Shown here: in pieces, positions 44,391-55,562 of the stretch
Layout of the letters: each line of letters opens with the position of its first letter
How positions within the stretch are numbered: the stretch's first letter is position 1
The notes under the pieces: model-generated
What the model saw: only the letters and a program-made list of their open reading frames with translations
What the model was told of the DNA's origin: nothing
The model's database searches: none
Made by a program: the position numbers and the translations under genes
NCBI RefSeq assembly: GCF_013368755.1
Contig: NC_049566.1
Span: 4,340,001 to 4,404,000 of the forward strand
Origin: Talaromyces rugulosus
Taxonomy: Eukaryota > Ascomycota > Eurotiomycetes > Eurotiales > Trichocomaceae
Reading direction: 5' to 3'
DNA: 64,000 bases

Positions 44391-45146
44391 TGTGGTTCAA
44401 CCCAAACAATCGCGACAAGGGGCTTTGTTGACAGTGTAAACAATTGGCGAAGGGCGTTAGAGAATCATCACAAACATAAATCGAAAGGCAGTAGAGGGCG
44501 CAACACAAAGCTCGCCGCCGTCAGGACGAGTGTATGGCGCTCAACACGGCTCGCTGCTAGGTGTACTGTCGAGAAGCGAGTCTGGAGTCGTGAAGTCAAG
44601 ACAGCTTGTTGCGGCCGCGGTTACCCGGAGAAACAGGTAAACAAACGGAAATCTTAGTCAGCGCCCGATCAGGCATAGTGTGTCTCTGAGGGGCAGCCCG
44701 TGCAGGGCGACGCTAGTGCACAAATAGACTAGTGTCAATCTGCCAGACACGTGATGCCCTCGACGGCCACGCAGATGAAAGCAGAAACAACAATTGTTTC
44801 AGATAACATCACTATATGCTAATTAACCCTAGTCTGATAAACTGTAGCTCCTTTTGCTCCCCTCGTAGACCCTCCGTATCTCAGGGCGCAGTCACATTGG
44901 TCTCAGCTCCTGTTTGACACCGGAGAAGGCCCCGGCGTGGCTTAGCCTCAGGGTGCGGCGTGGCTTAGCCTCAGGGTGCGGCGAGGCTTCCCAGCAATTC
45001 TTATTATTAGCATCCATGCTGCCTCCTATCCACCCGACCCATCCTGTCCTCCCCCTCTCCCTCCCCTAGCTCAATTGCAAGGTCCTGGAGACCCTTTCTT
45101 TCTGTGCGCTTCTTCCTCTGTTCTCTAGCAACCGCTTGCTGTCACC
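44391..45146. promoter_or_regulatory. Divergent promoter region of klpA and coronin genes
   Basis: 756 bp between two cytoskeletal genes in divergent orientation. It contains a CACGTGATG box near 44749, a 23 bp tandem duplication at 44935-44980 and a CT-rich stretch (45045-45125) just upstream of the coronin ATG, as is common in highly expressed fungal promoters. Confidence 0.5.
44935..44980. repeat. Two perfect 23 bp tandem repeats
   Basis: The unit begins GCGTGGCTTAGCCTCAGGG and ends TGCG. It occurs twice head to tail at 44935-44957 and 44958-44980, followed by a partial third start (GCGAGGCTT). It lies about 170 bp upstream of the coronin start. The function is unknown. It could be a duplicated protein-binding site or a replication slip. 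Confidence 0.85.
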
Positions 45147-47297
45147 ATGTCTGGTCGTTTTGTCCGGTCGTCGAAATACCGTAAGCTGGCGAATGGTCCC
45201 GCGTGACTTTGGACAGAGCTGATGAGTGTGCTTTTAGGACACGTTTTCGGTCAACCCACAAGACGAGTACGCTTGGAATAATCGGCGGACCACCGTCAAT
45301 GGACTACTGGATGATCGCTCATCTTCTACGAATAGGAACAATGCTACGATAATCTGCGCGTGTCCCGCAATGCGTGGGATACCAACTTGCTGAAGGTCCG
45401 CGCCGTCCCTTGGCCCTGCTGCCCTGTCGCATATATGGTCTGACTATTACACAGGTCAATCCCCAATACCTGGCAGTCAACTGGGAAACTGGTGGCGGCG
45501 GTGCATTCGCCGTCATCCCCTTGGAGGAGCGAGGAAAAGTTCCGGAGAAAATACCCTTGTTTCGAGGACACACCGCCGCTGTCTTGGATACTGACTGGTA
45601 AGCTGCATCGCTTCGTGTATGCTTTCTGTGTCGAGGAGACTGACGTTATAACAATAGGAACCCCTTCAATGACTCGCTGATCGCATCTGGTTCCGACGAT
45701 GGCAAGGTAGGTTGCGCCGTCATGAGATGGATCTACGTGGCTTCGGCTAACGGTGACACAGGTGTTCCTCTGGCGCGTCCCCGACGATTTCACCGTTCGT
45801 CCTGATGTCGAGTTCGATGCTATACAAGATATCTCTCCGGTCGGAAAACTCAGCGGGCATCCTAGGTCAGAAAACCAGTCGATGTTAGGTAGACATGAGC
45901 TGACAGCGCTACAGAAAGGTTGGCCAAGTGCTATTCAACCCCGCGGCAGAAAACGTGCTGGCGACCGCATCAGGCGACTTCACTATCAAAATCTGGGACA
46001 TTGAAGCTGGCGCCCCCAAATTCACTCTCAAGCTGGGCGACGTTGTGCAGTCGCAATCGTGGAGCGCCAATGGATCTCTGCTAGTAACGACGTCTCGTGA
46101 CAAGAAGTTTCGGATATGGGATGTGCGCCAGGAGCGTCCCGCCATCGAGACCGCAGGCCACTCAGGAGCAAAGAACAGCCGTGCTGTGTGGATGGGCGAA
46201 CATGACCGAATTGCTACTACCGGTTTCTCCAAGATGAGTGACCGTCAGCTAGCCTTGTGGGATGTCCGTGCCGCGCGCGAGCCTTCTAGTGGATTCAAAA
46301 CTCTCGACTCAATCTCCGGTGTTTGTGTTCCTTTCTGGGATGATGGCACACAATGTCTGTACCTTGCTGGAAAGGGGTAAGTAGCATAACCCTGCGTGGA
46401 ATCTTGTCCAGCTCGCGTGCTGACATAACTAGTGATGGTAACATTCGTTACTTTGAATATGAGAACGACAAGTTTGAGTTCCTTTCAGAGTACAAGTCTG
46501 GCGATCCTCAGCGTGGTCTGGCATTCATGCCCAAGCGCGGCGTCAACATACACCAAAACGAAGTCGTCCGTATCTACAAGTCCGTTGCTGATACTTATGT
46601 GGAGCCCATCTCATTTATCGTTCCTCGACGTTCAGAGACCTTCCAGGATGACATTTATCCCCCTGCGTTTGGTCTTAAGCCAGCCATGACTACGTCGGAG
46701 TGGCTCGATGGCAAGGAAGCAATTCCGCCAAAGATTTCGTTGGAGGGCATCTACGAGGGAACTGGCTTGCAGGAGGTGACTCCCTCCCAGGCTAAGCCCA
46801 CTTCTACCATTAGCGCTCCAGCTCCCCAGCCTGCGGAGCCTGCTCAGCCTGTCAAGGCAGCTGAACCTGTTCGCTCAGAGCCAACCCCAGTCGTGCGACC
46901 AGCGCCTTCAATGAAGGATCAGGGAGCTTCTATGGCAGCGATGGTTGACAAGTTCGCCGATGACGACCAAGAAAAGGAGGATGTAGATGATGCCTCCAGC
47001 TTTGAAGAGGTTTCCAATCCTGTTGAACGAGTGCCAGCTTCTCCAGTGAAGGCCACCGCACCAGTTAGGCAGGTGCCTATTATCAAAGAGACCCCTCCTC
47101 CGGTTGAGTCGGCGCCCTCGCCTGTTACTGAAACTCCCGCAAAATCATCCCCCACCTCATCAGACTCTGTCAAGGATGATATTGCCGAGATCAAGGCATT
47201 GATTGCTCAGCAGACCAAGACCATTGCCTCTCAGGCCGAGCACGTGCAGAATCTCACCGCAGAAATCGAATCGCTCAAATCCAAGCTTGATGGTTAG
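45147..47297 (+). CDS. crn1: Coronin, actin-binding WD40 protein
   Basis: Eight exons: 45147-45180, 45238-45266, 45336-45395, 45455-45597, 45658-45706, 45762-45865, 45915-46376 and 46433-47297, in phase, give 581 residues. The start MSGRFVRSSKYRHVFG is the coronin signature. It is followed by 'NLRVSRNAWDTNLLKVNPQYLAVNWE', five to seven WD repeats (for example '[13 protein letters not shown]' and 'SRDKKFRIWDVRQ') and the coronin C-terminal propeller extension 'YYFEYENDKFEFLSEYKS'-like block, 'GLAFMPKRG', 'FIVPRRSETFQDDIYPPA'. A Pro/Ala-rich linker of about 130 residues precedes a C-terminal coiled coil (IAEIKALIAQQTKTI…). Coronin binds and bundles F-actin and regulates Arp2/3 at endocytic patches. 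Many tiny 5' exons are usual for the gene. Confidence 0.94.
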
Positions 47298-47855
47298 AAA
47301 AATTAAAGCGTCCTATGTTTCGATACATCTATACAGTTCTGGCAGCAGTACCTCTAGTCTCATTTTTTTTCGTTTTCCATCTGGAAATGCATGTTGTGAT
47401 TTGATAAAGGTTTGGATGGCGTGGGTTACTTGTGATGCTTGCTAGTCTACATATTCCACATTCAGTATATTTACACCGATCCCAAGGTCCTGTATATGAA
47501 TTTGTTTGACTTTGGAGACTTGGTGGCACAGAAGACGAAGAGTTTACGATTGTGGTGGCCTCCCTTGTTGGCGCATGATGTATTTCATATTCTCTGTTTA
47601 ATGAAAGCAAGCGTTTATTTTGCTAGATTTTTGTCTTTTATTTTTCTCACGCATGGAGGCATGGTCCTCATCTCGATACTCGAGAATCCCTGGCAAGTTG
47701 GTAGAGTGAGAAGAAATCCTCTAACGGTACACAGTGATGACTGAAGACATCCACCACCCAAGGAAGGGAGCATATAGTGAGTGAAGATTTTCCAATTCGT
47801 ATATGTACATTGTTTCAGTCAACCAGTACAGGATCAAACCAGCTACTGCTCTGGC
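47298..47855. other. Convergent 3' flanks
   Basis: 558 bp between coronin and the amidohydrolase gene. It contains T-rich 3' untranslated sequence and no gene. Confidence 0.4.
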
Positions 47856-49507
47856 TCATACAAAAACCTCTTCCTCACTTTTCCCAAACATGGACAACAT
47901 CGTGCGCCTTGCGAGATCAACGTTTACACTTTCGATCCTCTTCTGGAGCTCTGCTCGACTGTCCACTAACCTACGGGCTATCTGCTTCCAAGAGAATTTT
48001 GATTCCTGAGATGCATCAAGTCCGTTGACTGCAAAAATTTCCGATCCGCCGGCGATATCTACTTTGCGCAATATGCCGTCTTCCTTTCGTATCTGGCCTC
48101 CAACAATCACAGTATTCACCTCCCGAGACCCTGCATGCCTGACCAACGCAGCCAATGGATCTTGCTCAGCAGCACAGATCATTGAAGGAGTCGACGCATC
48201 AAAAATAACCAAATCAGCTAATTTCCCCACGGCAATAGATCCAATCGACTCATCCAATCGGGCCGCCCGAGCACCTTTAATAGTCACCAAGTTAAACGCA
48301 CGCTGCACTTTGGCCCGGAACTCCCTCGGATACCGGTTTTCTTTGGCAGCCTCGGACATTTGGGCGGCGCGATCGCTGCCTAGAGCCATCTGGGCTTGAT
48401 GGAGCATGCTGGTAGATCCGCAGGAGTGGCAGTCTGCACCGAGACTCGTCAGGGGCAGATCAGCGCGAAAGGCTACGGGATCAGAGCCGGAAGCCATGAA
48501 TATCTCGGCGTCGGGGGTCGAGGCGATATACACACCGGCGGACGTGAGCAGCTCGGCTTGCGATGCTGTGACGCCATTGCCGTGGGATAGGAGAATGTCT
48601 GGGCCTAGGAGGGAAGATGATTGTAGGACTTCTGGGATTTTGGACTGTCCTAGAATACCATTCTTGTTACCACATTTAAATCTCTCGGGGTTTGCCTAGT
48701 GTGGGAAACTGACCTTCTGATACCGACCAGTGTCTAAAATGGCTTGTGATCATTCTGACTCCCATCTTGCGAACCTTGTCAAAGACAGAAGTAATCACGT
48801 CCTGCGGCAAGAAATAAGAATCGAAAAAGAACCCCAATTGTACACGTCCGTCACCTCCAAACGGCGACTTTTTGGCAAACTCTTCCAGCTGGTCAAACAT
48901 CCAGACTGGGAAAGCTCCGCTCTTGTCGACCTCAAAGGTGCTTGAAGTCCACTCAGCAGCTCGGAGGGGGGTCACCCCGTAGCAAAATATAGAGCGTATC
49001 CCAGATGCCACTGTTGCAGCGAGAGCGGCAGAGCCGTGGTCAGGGCCGGCGCTCATGTGCGCATTATCAACGACGCAGGTTGTTCCTGCGTCGAGGGCTT
49101 CCAGACATCCTCCGAGTTGGCCCCAGAAGATATCGTCGGCAGTGAAGTTTATAGCTTGAAGATTTGCTATTTATTTTTTTTTCCTATTCAGTAGATGATT
49201 ATACTTCCACGTTGGGCCGGACGAATAACATACCGGCAGTCACGTAGTCTACCAATGTGTGATCGCCATGTCTGCCTTTCAACTGCGTCTGCCACATGTG
49301 ATGGTGCGAGTCAATGAAACCCGGAGAAATAATCTTGTCAGTGCAGTCAATCACATAGGTGCCATCAAGATCCGACAGGTTTTGTCCGATCTGGATGATA
49401 CGATTGCCTGTGATGAGAATGTCCGTATCACGCAGGACACACACATTGTCCTGCTCGTCGTGCTGCAGGACCGTGCCGTTTTTTAGGATAATCGAAGTTT
49501 GAGACAT
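47856..49507 (-). CDS. Amidohydrolase-superfamily deaminase/chlorohydrolase-like protein
   Basis: Three exons: 49234-49507, 48714-49166 and 47856-48649 (minus strand), in phase, give 506 residues. The ATG at 49505-49507 (MSQTSIILKNG) is chosen because the longer frame begins at a non-ATG codon. Metal-binding features of the ATZ/TRZ-type amidohydrolases are seen: 'PGFIDSHHHMWQTQLKG' (HxH), a central 'TSHFRHW' and 'ILLSHGNGV', 'STPDAEIFMASGSDP' and 'TSLGADCHSCGS', where the late metal Asp sits within GADCHS. The end 'GSIAVGKLADLVIFDAS' is typical of this superfamily. Such proteins deaminate or dechlorinate purine, pyrimidine or triazine-like rings. The physiological substrate cannot be told. 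It looks intact. Confidence 0.87.
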
Positions 49508-50935
49508 GGGGCTTATATCTTTGCTGTAAATGCTTGAATGAATGATATTGAGATGCAAGAAAACCGGACGTGCTGGTTATATACTATCCAAACCCGGTCA
49601 ATTCAAACCTCGGCCTCGGGGTATTGATCGAACTCGGTGTTTGTCTCTCTGCCCAAACTTAGGCAGAACCAATCAATCGAGGTGGGATTCAATTTTTTAA
49701 TTTCCCACTTGAATCCTTCTAGTATCATTTCTTCAATAGAAAGGGATTTGCGTTCATACTACTTCCACGTAAGGTTTGGTCTGCCCAGCGCAGTGGTCTC
49801 GGTGGCTGTCTGTCTCAAAGGATGGTGCCTTTTTTTTTATTCTTAATAGATTACAACTTTTTCATGAAAATATTTAATCACTTCTATATTAAAGAACAAA
49901 AATCGAAAATTATAGAAAGATGGGTTGCAGCGTAGCGACCAAGTGGAAATTTCCCGTTTTGCAAACCACATTGTAATGGGGGACCTCATTCACTTGGAGA
50001 AAAAGATTTAACATTTTAGTGTTAAATTCATATGAATAAACTGTTATTTCTCAATGCACCGTTCAATGTTGCTTTAAATAGAAATCTGTTGATATTAAAA
50101 TTAACTAGTCAATTTCAAATTAATTGATAGGATCGATTAATATATATATATATATATACTAATTTTCTGAGCGATATGTCACACTTTCGCTGGTTTCTTT
50201 AAACGTTACATTTCTAGAATAGGCATCCAAGCATGAAATACAGGTGCTGTAGAAATATCTGGGAATACTGACCTCTTAAGATAGCATTGGTAGTACAAAG
50301 TGCAACAATTCAACCTCGGAAGTCGAAAACACCACTGTCAGAACTCGGACTCAGACGAATAGCACTCTCATCATTGATACCGAACTGCCTCTGGCAATGC
50401 TTGCCCATTATTCAAACTTGCATTCCCTTCACCATGTAGCCATACAAAAGTTGAATGGCATTTTCAGCATCAACCTGCCATTTACCTCCCGCTTCGACCC
50501 GGACAGCCTGAACCCGGGTTTCTCGCCCAGTGAACAAGCCCAGGTTTTTATACGAAATGGGGGAGGGGGGATGAATTGGCCGGAGTTTCCGTGGGTGGTG
50601 TCCATTTTGGTGTTGGTTTGCTTCGACTGGGAATATCTTGCGTGTCGGCCAGTTTGTGAAAAACAGGGATAGTAGGCAGAGGATTTTTAGTTTGGTTGAT
50701 TGTTATCAGACCGAGAGTGAAAGTTGCAACACTTCATACTTCATACTTCATATTATTTAAAATTTAATTTTTTTTTTGAAGTTTCTATAACATATACACA
50801 TTTCCGAGACAATCATTTTGTCATCTAAATGGCATTATCCGGAATTTTTTCATTCCGCATAATGAAACCAACACATTACATCGTGAAAGCAACGCGGGAT
50901 TAGTCGTGGGGCTATATCAGATAAATCCTTGGAGC
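49508..50935. other. Long AT-rich intergenic region
   Basis: About 1.4 kb separating the amidohydrolase from the RiPP-like locus. It is very AT-rich at 49840-50170, including a (TA)8-type run near 50143-50158, and has three ACTTCAT units near 50735-50755. No convincing gene; the frame at 50397-50672 is not supported. Confidence 0.4.
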
Positions 50936-52171
50936 TCAGGAATGATCGTTATGGTTGATATGATCGCTATCATGGTCAAAATGATTTGGACGGAAGTCCG
51001 GATGTCCAGGCACTCTGCCCGTTGCCTTGTATTCTGCCTCGGGGAAGGAGGGGCCTGTAGCAGTAGACACACGGTTAGAAGGAATTGAATATTCAAGTAA
51101 AGCAAGTATAGCGTACCTAGCGAAGGGTGTACAAGAGTCTTCTCGTCAAAGATATCGAACCGATGGTCCTTTGCCCAGTTGTCCATCTTCTCCCAGTTCA
51201 CGCACTCATGCTCAACTTCGAAGTTGGGCTTGGGGGCACGATCGTTGTCGACCCAGGAAAAGGTAACTAACGATACGTCCCCCTTGCACATGAGGTTTTG
51301 GCGGAGGTTATCGATGCAGTGGTCTGTTGCAAGTTAGTTTTGCAGGAAAGTTGAAATCTGGAATTAGGACATACCAATGTGAATCGGGGTAGTTGGCTTC
51401 TCAATGTTGTAGTAGTCTTTGTAAATAACTTGCCGGAGGAATTTCTGTCCATCGTTAGTATGGAGAATATACTGATGGGCCCACAATGCTTACTAAACAA
51501 TGAAGTTGATGATAAACATCTGTTAAGCCATTCCCAGTCAGTAACCGTCAATACCTCGAGTCACTGATCTTACCTGGAATCGCATAGAATCCTCCCTTGT
51601 CATCCGTAACCGGGACGGAGGTTTTATTGATCTGGGCCAGATCATCGGCCGTCACACGAACATTGGAATTGATAAATAGTTGGTGCCATGCGTGGTCAAG
51701 CTCATCCGATGGCGGGCCTTTGAACGGATTTTTGTTGGCAAATGAAGCGTGAACCATCTTTGGCTCCATCTCAATAGCCTCGTGTAGAGGGGCTTTCAAT
51801 TGTTAGCATTTTCTCATATTTTCTAGAGAAAGACTACACTTACAGTAAACACTATGTTGCTGCCTTCCCGTAATTTTCGATGTAGCTGTCGTGTAAATTG
51901 CGCCGATAAAGGCTATTGAATAGATGCTAATGAGTGCAAGGTGAAAGCACACAGCCTTCCACCTAGATCTTGACGCAGTGGGTTTTTCATTATAGTATCC
52001 GTTTTCAGATGTGCTCTCCTTTGATTGAATATCATCGTGATAATCCTCATTTCCTGACAAGGGCAATCGCTCCTCGGTTGAGTCGCTACCTTGTCGGAGA
52101 GCAGAGTACATGCTGGGCTTTTCAGGGGCACGTCGTAAAAACTTGTCGAACATTTTGAACATATTAAACAT
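50936..52171 (-). CDS. UstYa-family oxidase (DUF3328), putative RiPP cyclase
   Basis: Six exons: 51844-52171, 51574-51792, 51494-51519, 51375-51444, 51117-51323 and 50936-51054 (minus strand), in phase, give 322 residues. The short cytosolic N terminus is followed by one membrane segment at residues 73-95 (AVCFHLALISIYSIAFIGAIY) and a lumenal domain: 'HSVYSPLHEAIEMEP', 'DELDHAWHQLF', then the two family-defining HxxHC motifs, HQLHC at 186-190 and HIDHC at 213-217, followed by 'DNLRQNLMC' and 'HPSLG'. The first HxxHC is carried wholly by a 26 bp exon. UstYa proteins catalyse oxidative C-O/C-C cyclisation of fungal peptides (ustiloxin, asperipin-2a, cyclochlorotine). The start could also be the in-frame ATGs at 52162 or 52153. 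A repeat-type precursor gene lies 1.9 kb away, divergent. Confidence 0.92.
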
Positions 52172-54060
52172 AAAAGAATTCCAACAACACTTCTGCAAAG
52201 TTGCTTGGAGGTGGATGGAGAAGAACAGTGACAAGTCAAAGATTGAGAAATGATATATGCCACTAGGTCTCCTAGACGCTGGATGTTTGCTAAATTCTGG
52301 AGGTAAAGAGCCATTACATCACTTTGGCTGACTGCATTTGCCCCTCACATTAGGTCATTGGGAGATCGCTGATTGACTTTCTCCCAAAAAAGAGGGCGAT
52401 ACAAATGCGGTGTAGACTCAGCGTACTCCTGCAGCTTCTGTTTGTAGCAAGCTACGAAGCTACCAAGCTTGCGCCTAAATTTTGGCAATGAGAACACACG
52501 GATTACGCCATTGATTAGCAAACAGTTCCGAGACTTGCCATCGGAACTTGCTCGATCATGCCTCAGCTACGGCCTGGCAGATCTGCAGTCCACATTTTGC
52601 GTCAAAGAATACATACAGTGCGGGGTGAATTGTGGGACGTGTCAAGGCAGGTGCATTTGAATACCGGAATCAGCATCTAGTTATTACTCAAACTGGAGAT
52701 TACAAAACTTGGTGACCCATCGCGAGTTGTAGTACCTCGATCGTGACAGGGCTAGCTGAGTATCGGCTGCTGATTGCAGCTTTCTGTAATGCATATGCAC
52801 CGACGACTAGCACGACATCAAAGTTCAATAGAAATTTAGTCACTGTCGGTACCAATAACCTACCAAGTCCTCAAACTACATGAGCCTAAATCGGTACCTA
52901 GTACCTCGACGGAGCCCTGGGGGTTAGCGTGAGCTGATAAGCCGAGTTTGAAACTCGTATCGCATCTAGCTGTCTGCTATCTGCACCTATCAAGCGATAA
53001 TCAGCATTAGCGCTAACGGAAAACTAGAAGCCATTGGCCGTATGCACGACGACTACATGCATCTTGCTCCACCGACTAACAATGTGGATCGGGCCGGCGG
53101 CAACGAACCCTGATTTTGCTCCAGGTGCTAAACTTCAGTTGAGGATCTGCGATTGACAAGCAATTATATTACTGAAGACAGGCGAACAATGATCCAGAGG
53201 CCACGCACTATGACGTATTGTTCTGTAGCCAGGCCTTTTACGTCGCCCAGCAACAGAGCAACTTGCAGGCTGCAGGTGGTCGTGATCCCTAGCGCAGTGA
53301 TAGATTGCAGAGCTAATACTGCTAGAAAAGCATGTTTTCTCGACACATGCGATGCCGTGGTCGGAGCGGCGATGTTCTTCCATGGCACGGCACGCTCCTG
53401 GCCCATCAGAAAAAGAAAGTCTTTGTGCATGGTGGACGATCTATCGCGAATCAGACAGGAAGGTCTGCAAGGGAGAGAACAAGGACGAGGCCTGGGCTGC
53501 GCCATGTTTGCTTCGTGTTTGTCGTGTTTAGGCAGTTTTCTCACATGCTTGCATCAACCTCCCTAAGTTGAGCGCTCCAGACAACGTCTCGATGCTTGCC
53601 ACTCGCACTAGGCAAGGGTTTAGTGCGGGAAAAGTGGCGTGTACGAGCATTGGAATTGCAAATCCATGAGCCCAAAACTTGGTCATGCTGATTGCATGCG
53701 ATAGTGCAGCTTGGATTGCGTCTTTTCTCTAAAGCATGACGCCTGGATGACGAATTGGAATGGCGACTGGTGATCGTTCTCTGCCGATTGTTCCCGTTCT
53801 CACTGTGATGTTGAACAGCTCGCGTAGGGCGCATTTGCATGGTCGAGGGGTGGCTCAATTACGTCTTGCATTGGATATCGATCTACTGATCATCGAGAAG
53901 CCAAGTCACGCAACCAAAGACTGGAGAAAAAGGTGGGCACAAAATATTTATATAGCAACACGACTTTGTCCAATTTAGCGCTATCCAAGATACATTTTTT
54001 CTTTCAAATTACCTTGAACCAACTTCATATCTCAGCAAGAGAAAGATACCACCAATCAAA
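52172..54060. promoter_or_regulatory. Divergent region between UstYa-like and precursor genes
   Basis: About 1.9 kb. A TATA-like TTTATATAG lies at 53947-53955, 106 bp before the precursor ATG, and probably drives it. The rest is of balanced composition with several open frames on both strands (for example 53164-53544 minus), none with recognisable motifs. A small undetected gene of the locus could hide here. Confidence 0.4.
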
Positions 54061-54743
54061 ATGCTTGTCACCAAGTCTGTTCTTGCCCTCTGCCTGGTCT
54101 CCATGGGCATGGCCGCTGCTCTACCCAGTTAGTTCATTGATCTTGTTGTGTTGAACATATACTAATGTTGTATTTAGAGGTGGCCAAACGTGATGAGCTC
54201 GATGGAGATCTCTACAACTACAAGAGAGATGAGCTCGATGGAGATCTCTACAACTATAAGCGTGATGAACTAGACGGCGACTTGTACAACTACAAGCGTG
54301 ACGAGCTTGATGGCGATCTCTACAACTACAAGAACAAACGCGACGAGCTCGATGGTGACTTGTATAACTACAAGAAGAACAAGCGCGACGAACTTGATGG
54401 CGACCTTTATAACTATAAGCGTGACGAGCTAGACGGCGACTTGTACAACTACAAGAGCAAGCGTGACGAGCTTGATGGAGATCTCTACAACTACAAGAAC
54501 AAGCGCGATGAGCTCGATGGAGACCTCTACAACTACAAGAACAAGCGCGATGAACTTGATGGAGACCTCTACAACTACAAGCGTGATGAGCTTGATGGCG
54601 ACCTCTACAACTACAAGAACAAGCGCGATGAACTAGACGGTGATCTCTACAACTACAAGAATAAGCGTGACGAGCTCGATGGCGACTTGTATAACTACAA
54701 GAACAAACGTGACGAGCTCGATGGTGACTTGTACAACTACTAA
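54061..54743 (+). CDS. Secreted multi-repeat Kex2-processed peptide precursor (dikaritin-like RiPP precursor)
   Basis: Two exons, 54061-54127 and 54178-54743, joined over a 50 bp intron (GTTAGT...TTTAG), give 210 residues. A signal peptide (MLVTKSVLALCLVSMGMAAA) leads to KVAKR. Then fourteen copies of DELDGDLYNY fill residues 28-210. The copies are identical in all ten residues and separated by KR (five), KNKR (six), KKNKR (one) or KSKR (one); the last copy ends the protein. Each copy is thus preceded by Lys-Arg, the Kex2 protease site. This is the layout of UstA/PhomA/AprA-type RiPP precursors and of Kex2-processed repeat proteins. The core probably lies in DLYNY, whose two Tyr are candidate cyclisation sites. 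The DNA copies differ by many synonymous changes. A mating-pheromone precursor is unlikely because the sequence is unlike known alpha-pheromones. Confidence 0.93.
54178..54743 (+). repeat. Fourteen coding tandem repeats of 36-45 bp
   Basis: The units each encode DELDGDLYNY plus a basic spacer. Period is 36 bp (KR spacer), 42 bp (KNKR/KSKR) or 45 bp (KKNKR). Codons for Leu (CTC, CTT, CTA, TTG), Gly (GGA, GGC, GGT), Asp and Arg vary between units while the amino acids do not. Confidence 0.95.
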
Positions 54744-55562
54744 GCCTTAATCGAGAACAGCTTAGAAGCCAAACAGGCAGAAACAAACCACCTTGGCCTA
54801 GAATGACAAACATACTAGGTCAAAAGAGTACGAATGACGATGATTATGGAAACTTGTTGTAGCCAGAGGGGCGGGGAAACAACGCGCGAATACTTTGTGA
54901 GAGGGGCTTACGAGACATGAGGTTGACATCGTTAGTAGGTTATATTTTTGTGTAGCTAAACCACGCTCATTAAAAATGGAATTTTTTGGATTTGACTTGA
55001 ATTTGCTCTGTTCTCGGACTTTCCTGTCGTTCTGCTATTACTAGATGCGTAGCTGTCTTAATCTGGTAAGTAGTATACAAAAAACCTAGTAAATATGAAA
55101 TTCTGTCATCATTGACTTATCAGCACTAATTTGGTTAAAAGTCAATCATTGATGCCAGTGGCCGGTGTTATTATTTGTCAGGCCACGGGCTGTCAATGGT
55201 TAGATACCATCTGCACTTTCTGTCGTATCCTGAGCGATCAGTCACAATTATGGTCTAAGCGGTGGAGCATCCAGTCTCAACTTTTATCAAAAGAAAACTG
55301 GAATGTTGTGTGATTCTGTGGTTTTGAGTCGTCAAAGTGGGTCCTGTCAGCCAGCCACTGCTGGACCCGCCGGGACCCACAGTTCGCAAGTAAGGTTTAC
55401 CGATCTGAGCCTAATTTCTGTGCTAATCTTCGATCCCGCTTTTTGACTTGTCACACTAAATCTGGAGACGTACATTGATTGCTCCTTTTGGGTGTGGCCG
55501 GCTTGCAGCAAAGCCCCCCCCCACTGCGTGCTCTCTCCCCGCTACGTAGTGCATACTACATA
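54744..55562. other. Convergent 3' flanks
   Basis: About 820 bp between the precursor and a convergent MFS gene. I see a C-run near 55516-55522 and no gene. Confidence 0.4.

Noticed and set aside
53164..53544. 126-residue minus-strand frame between UstYa-like and precursor genes
   Set aside because: No family features; an overlapping plus-strand frame is equally long. RNA evidence would be needed before calling a third cluster gene.
54061..54743. Alpha-pheromone precursor
   Set aside because: Pheromone precursors also carry Kex2-bounded repeats, but this core lacks the Trp/Cys pattern of eurotiomycete alpha-factor-like peptides and sits beside a UstYa oxidase.
54121..54813. Minus-strand 230-residue Cys/Arg/His-rich frame over the precursor repeats
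   Set aside because: It is the antisense shadow of the repeats and its regularity comes entirely from them. It has no independent start context or splice evidence.
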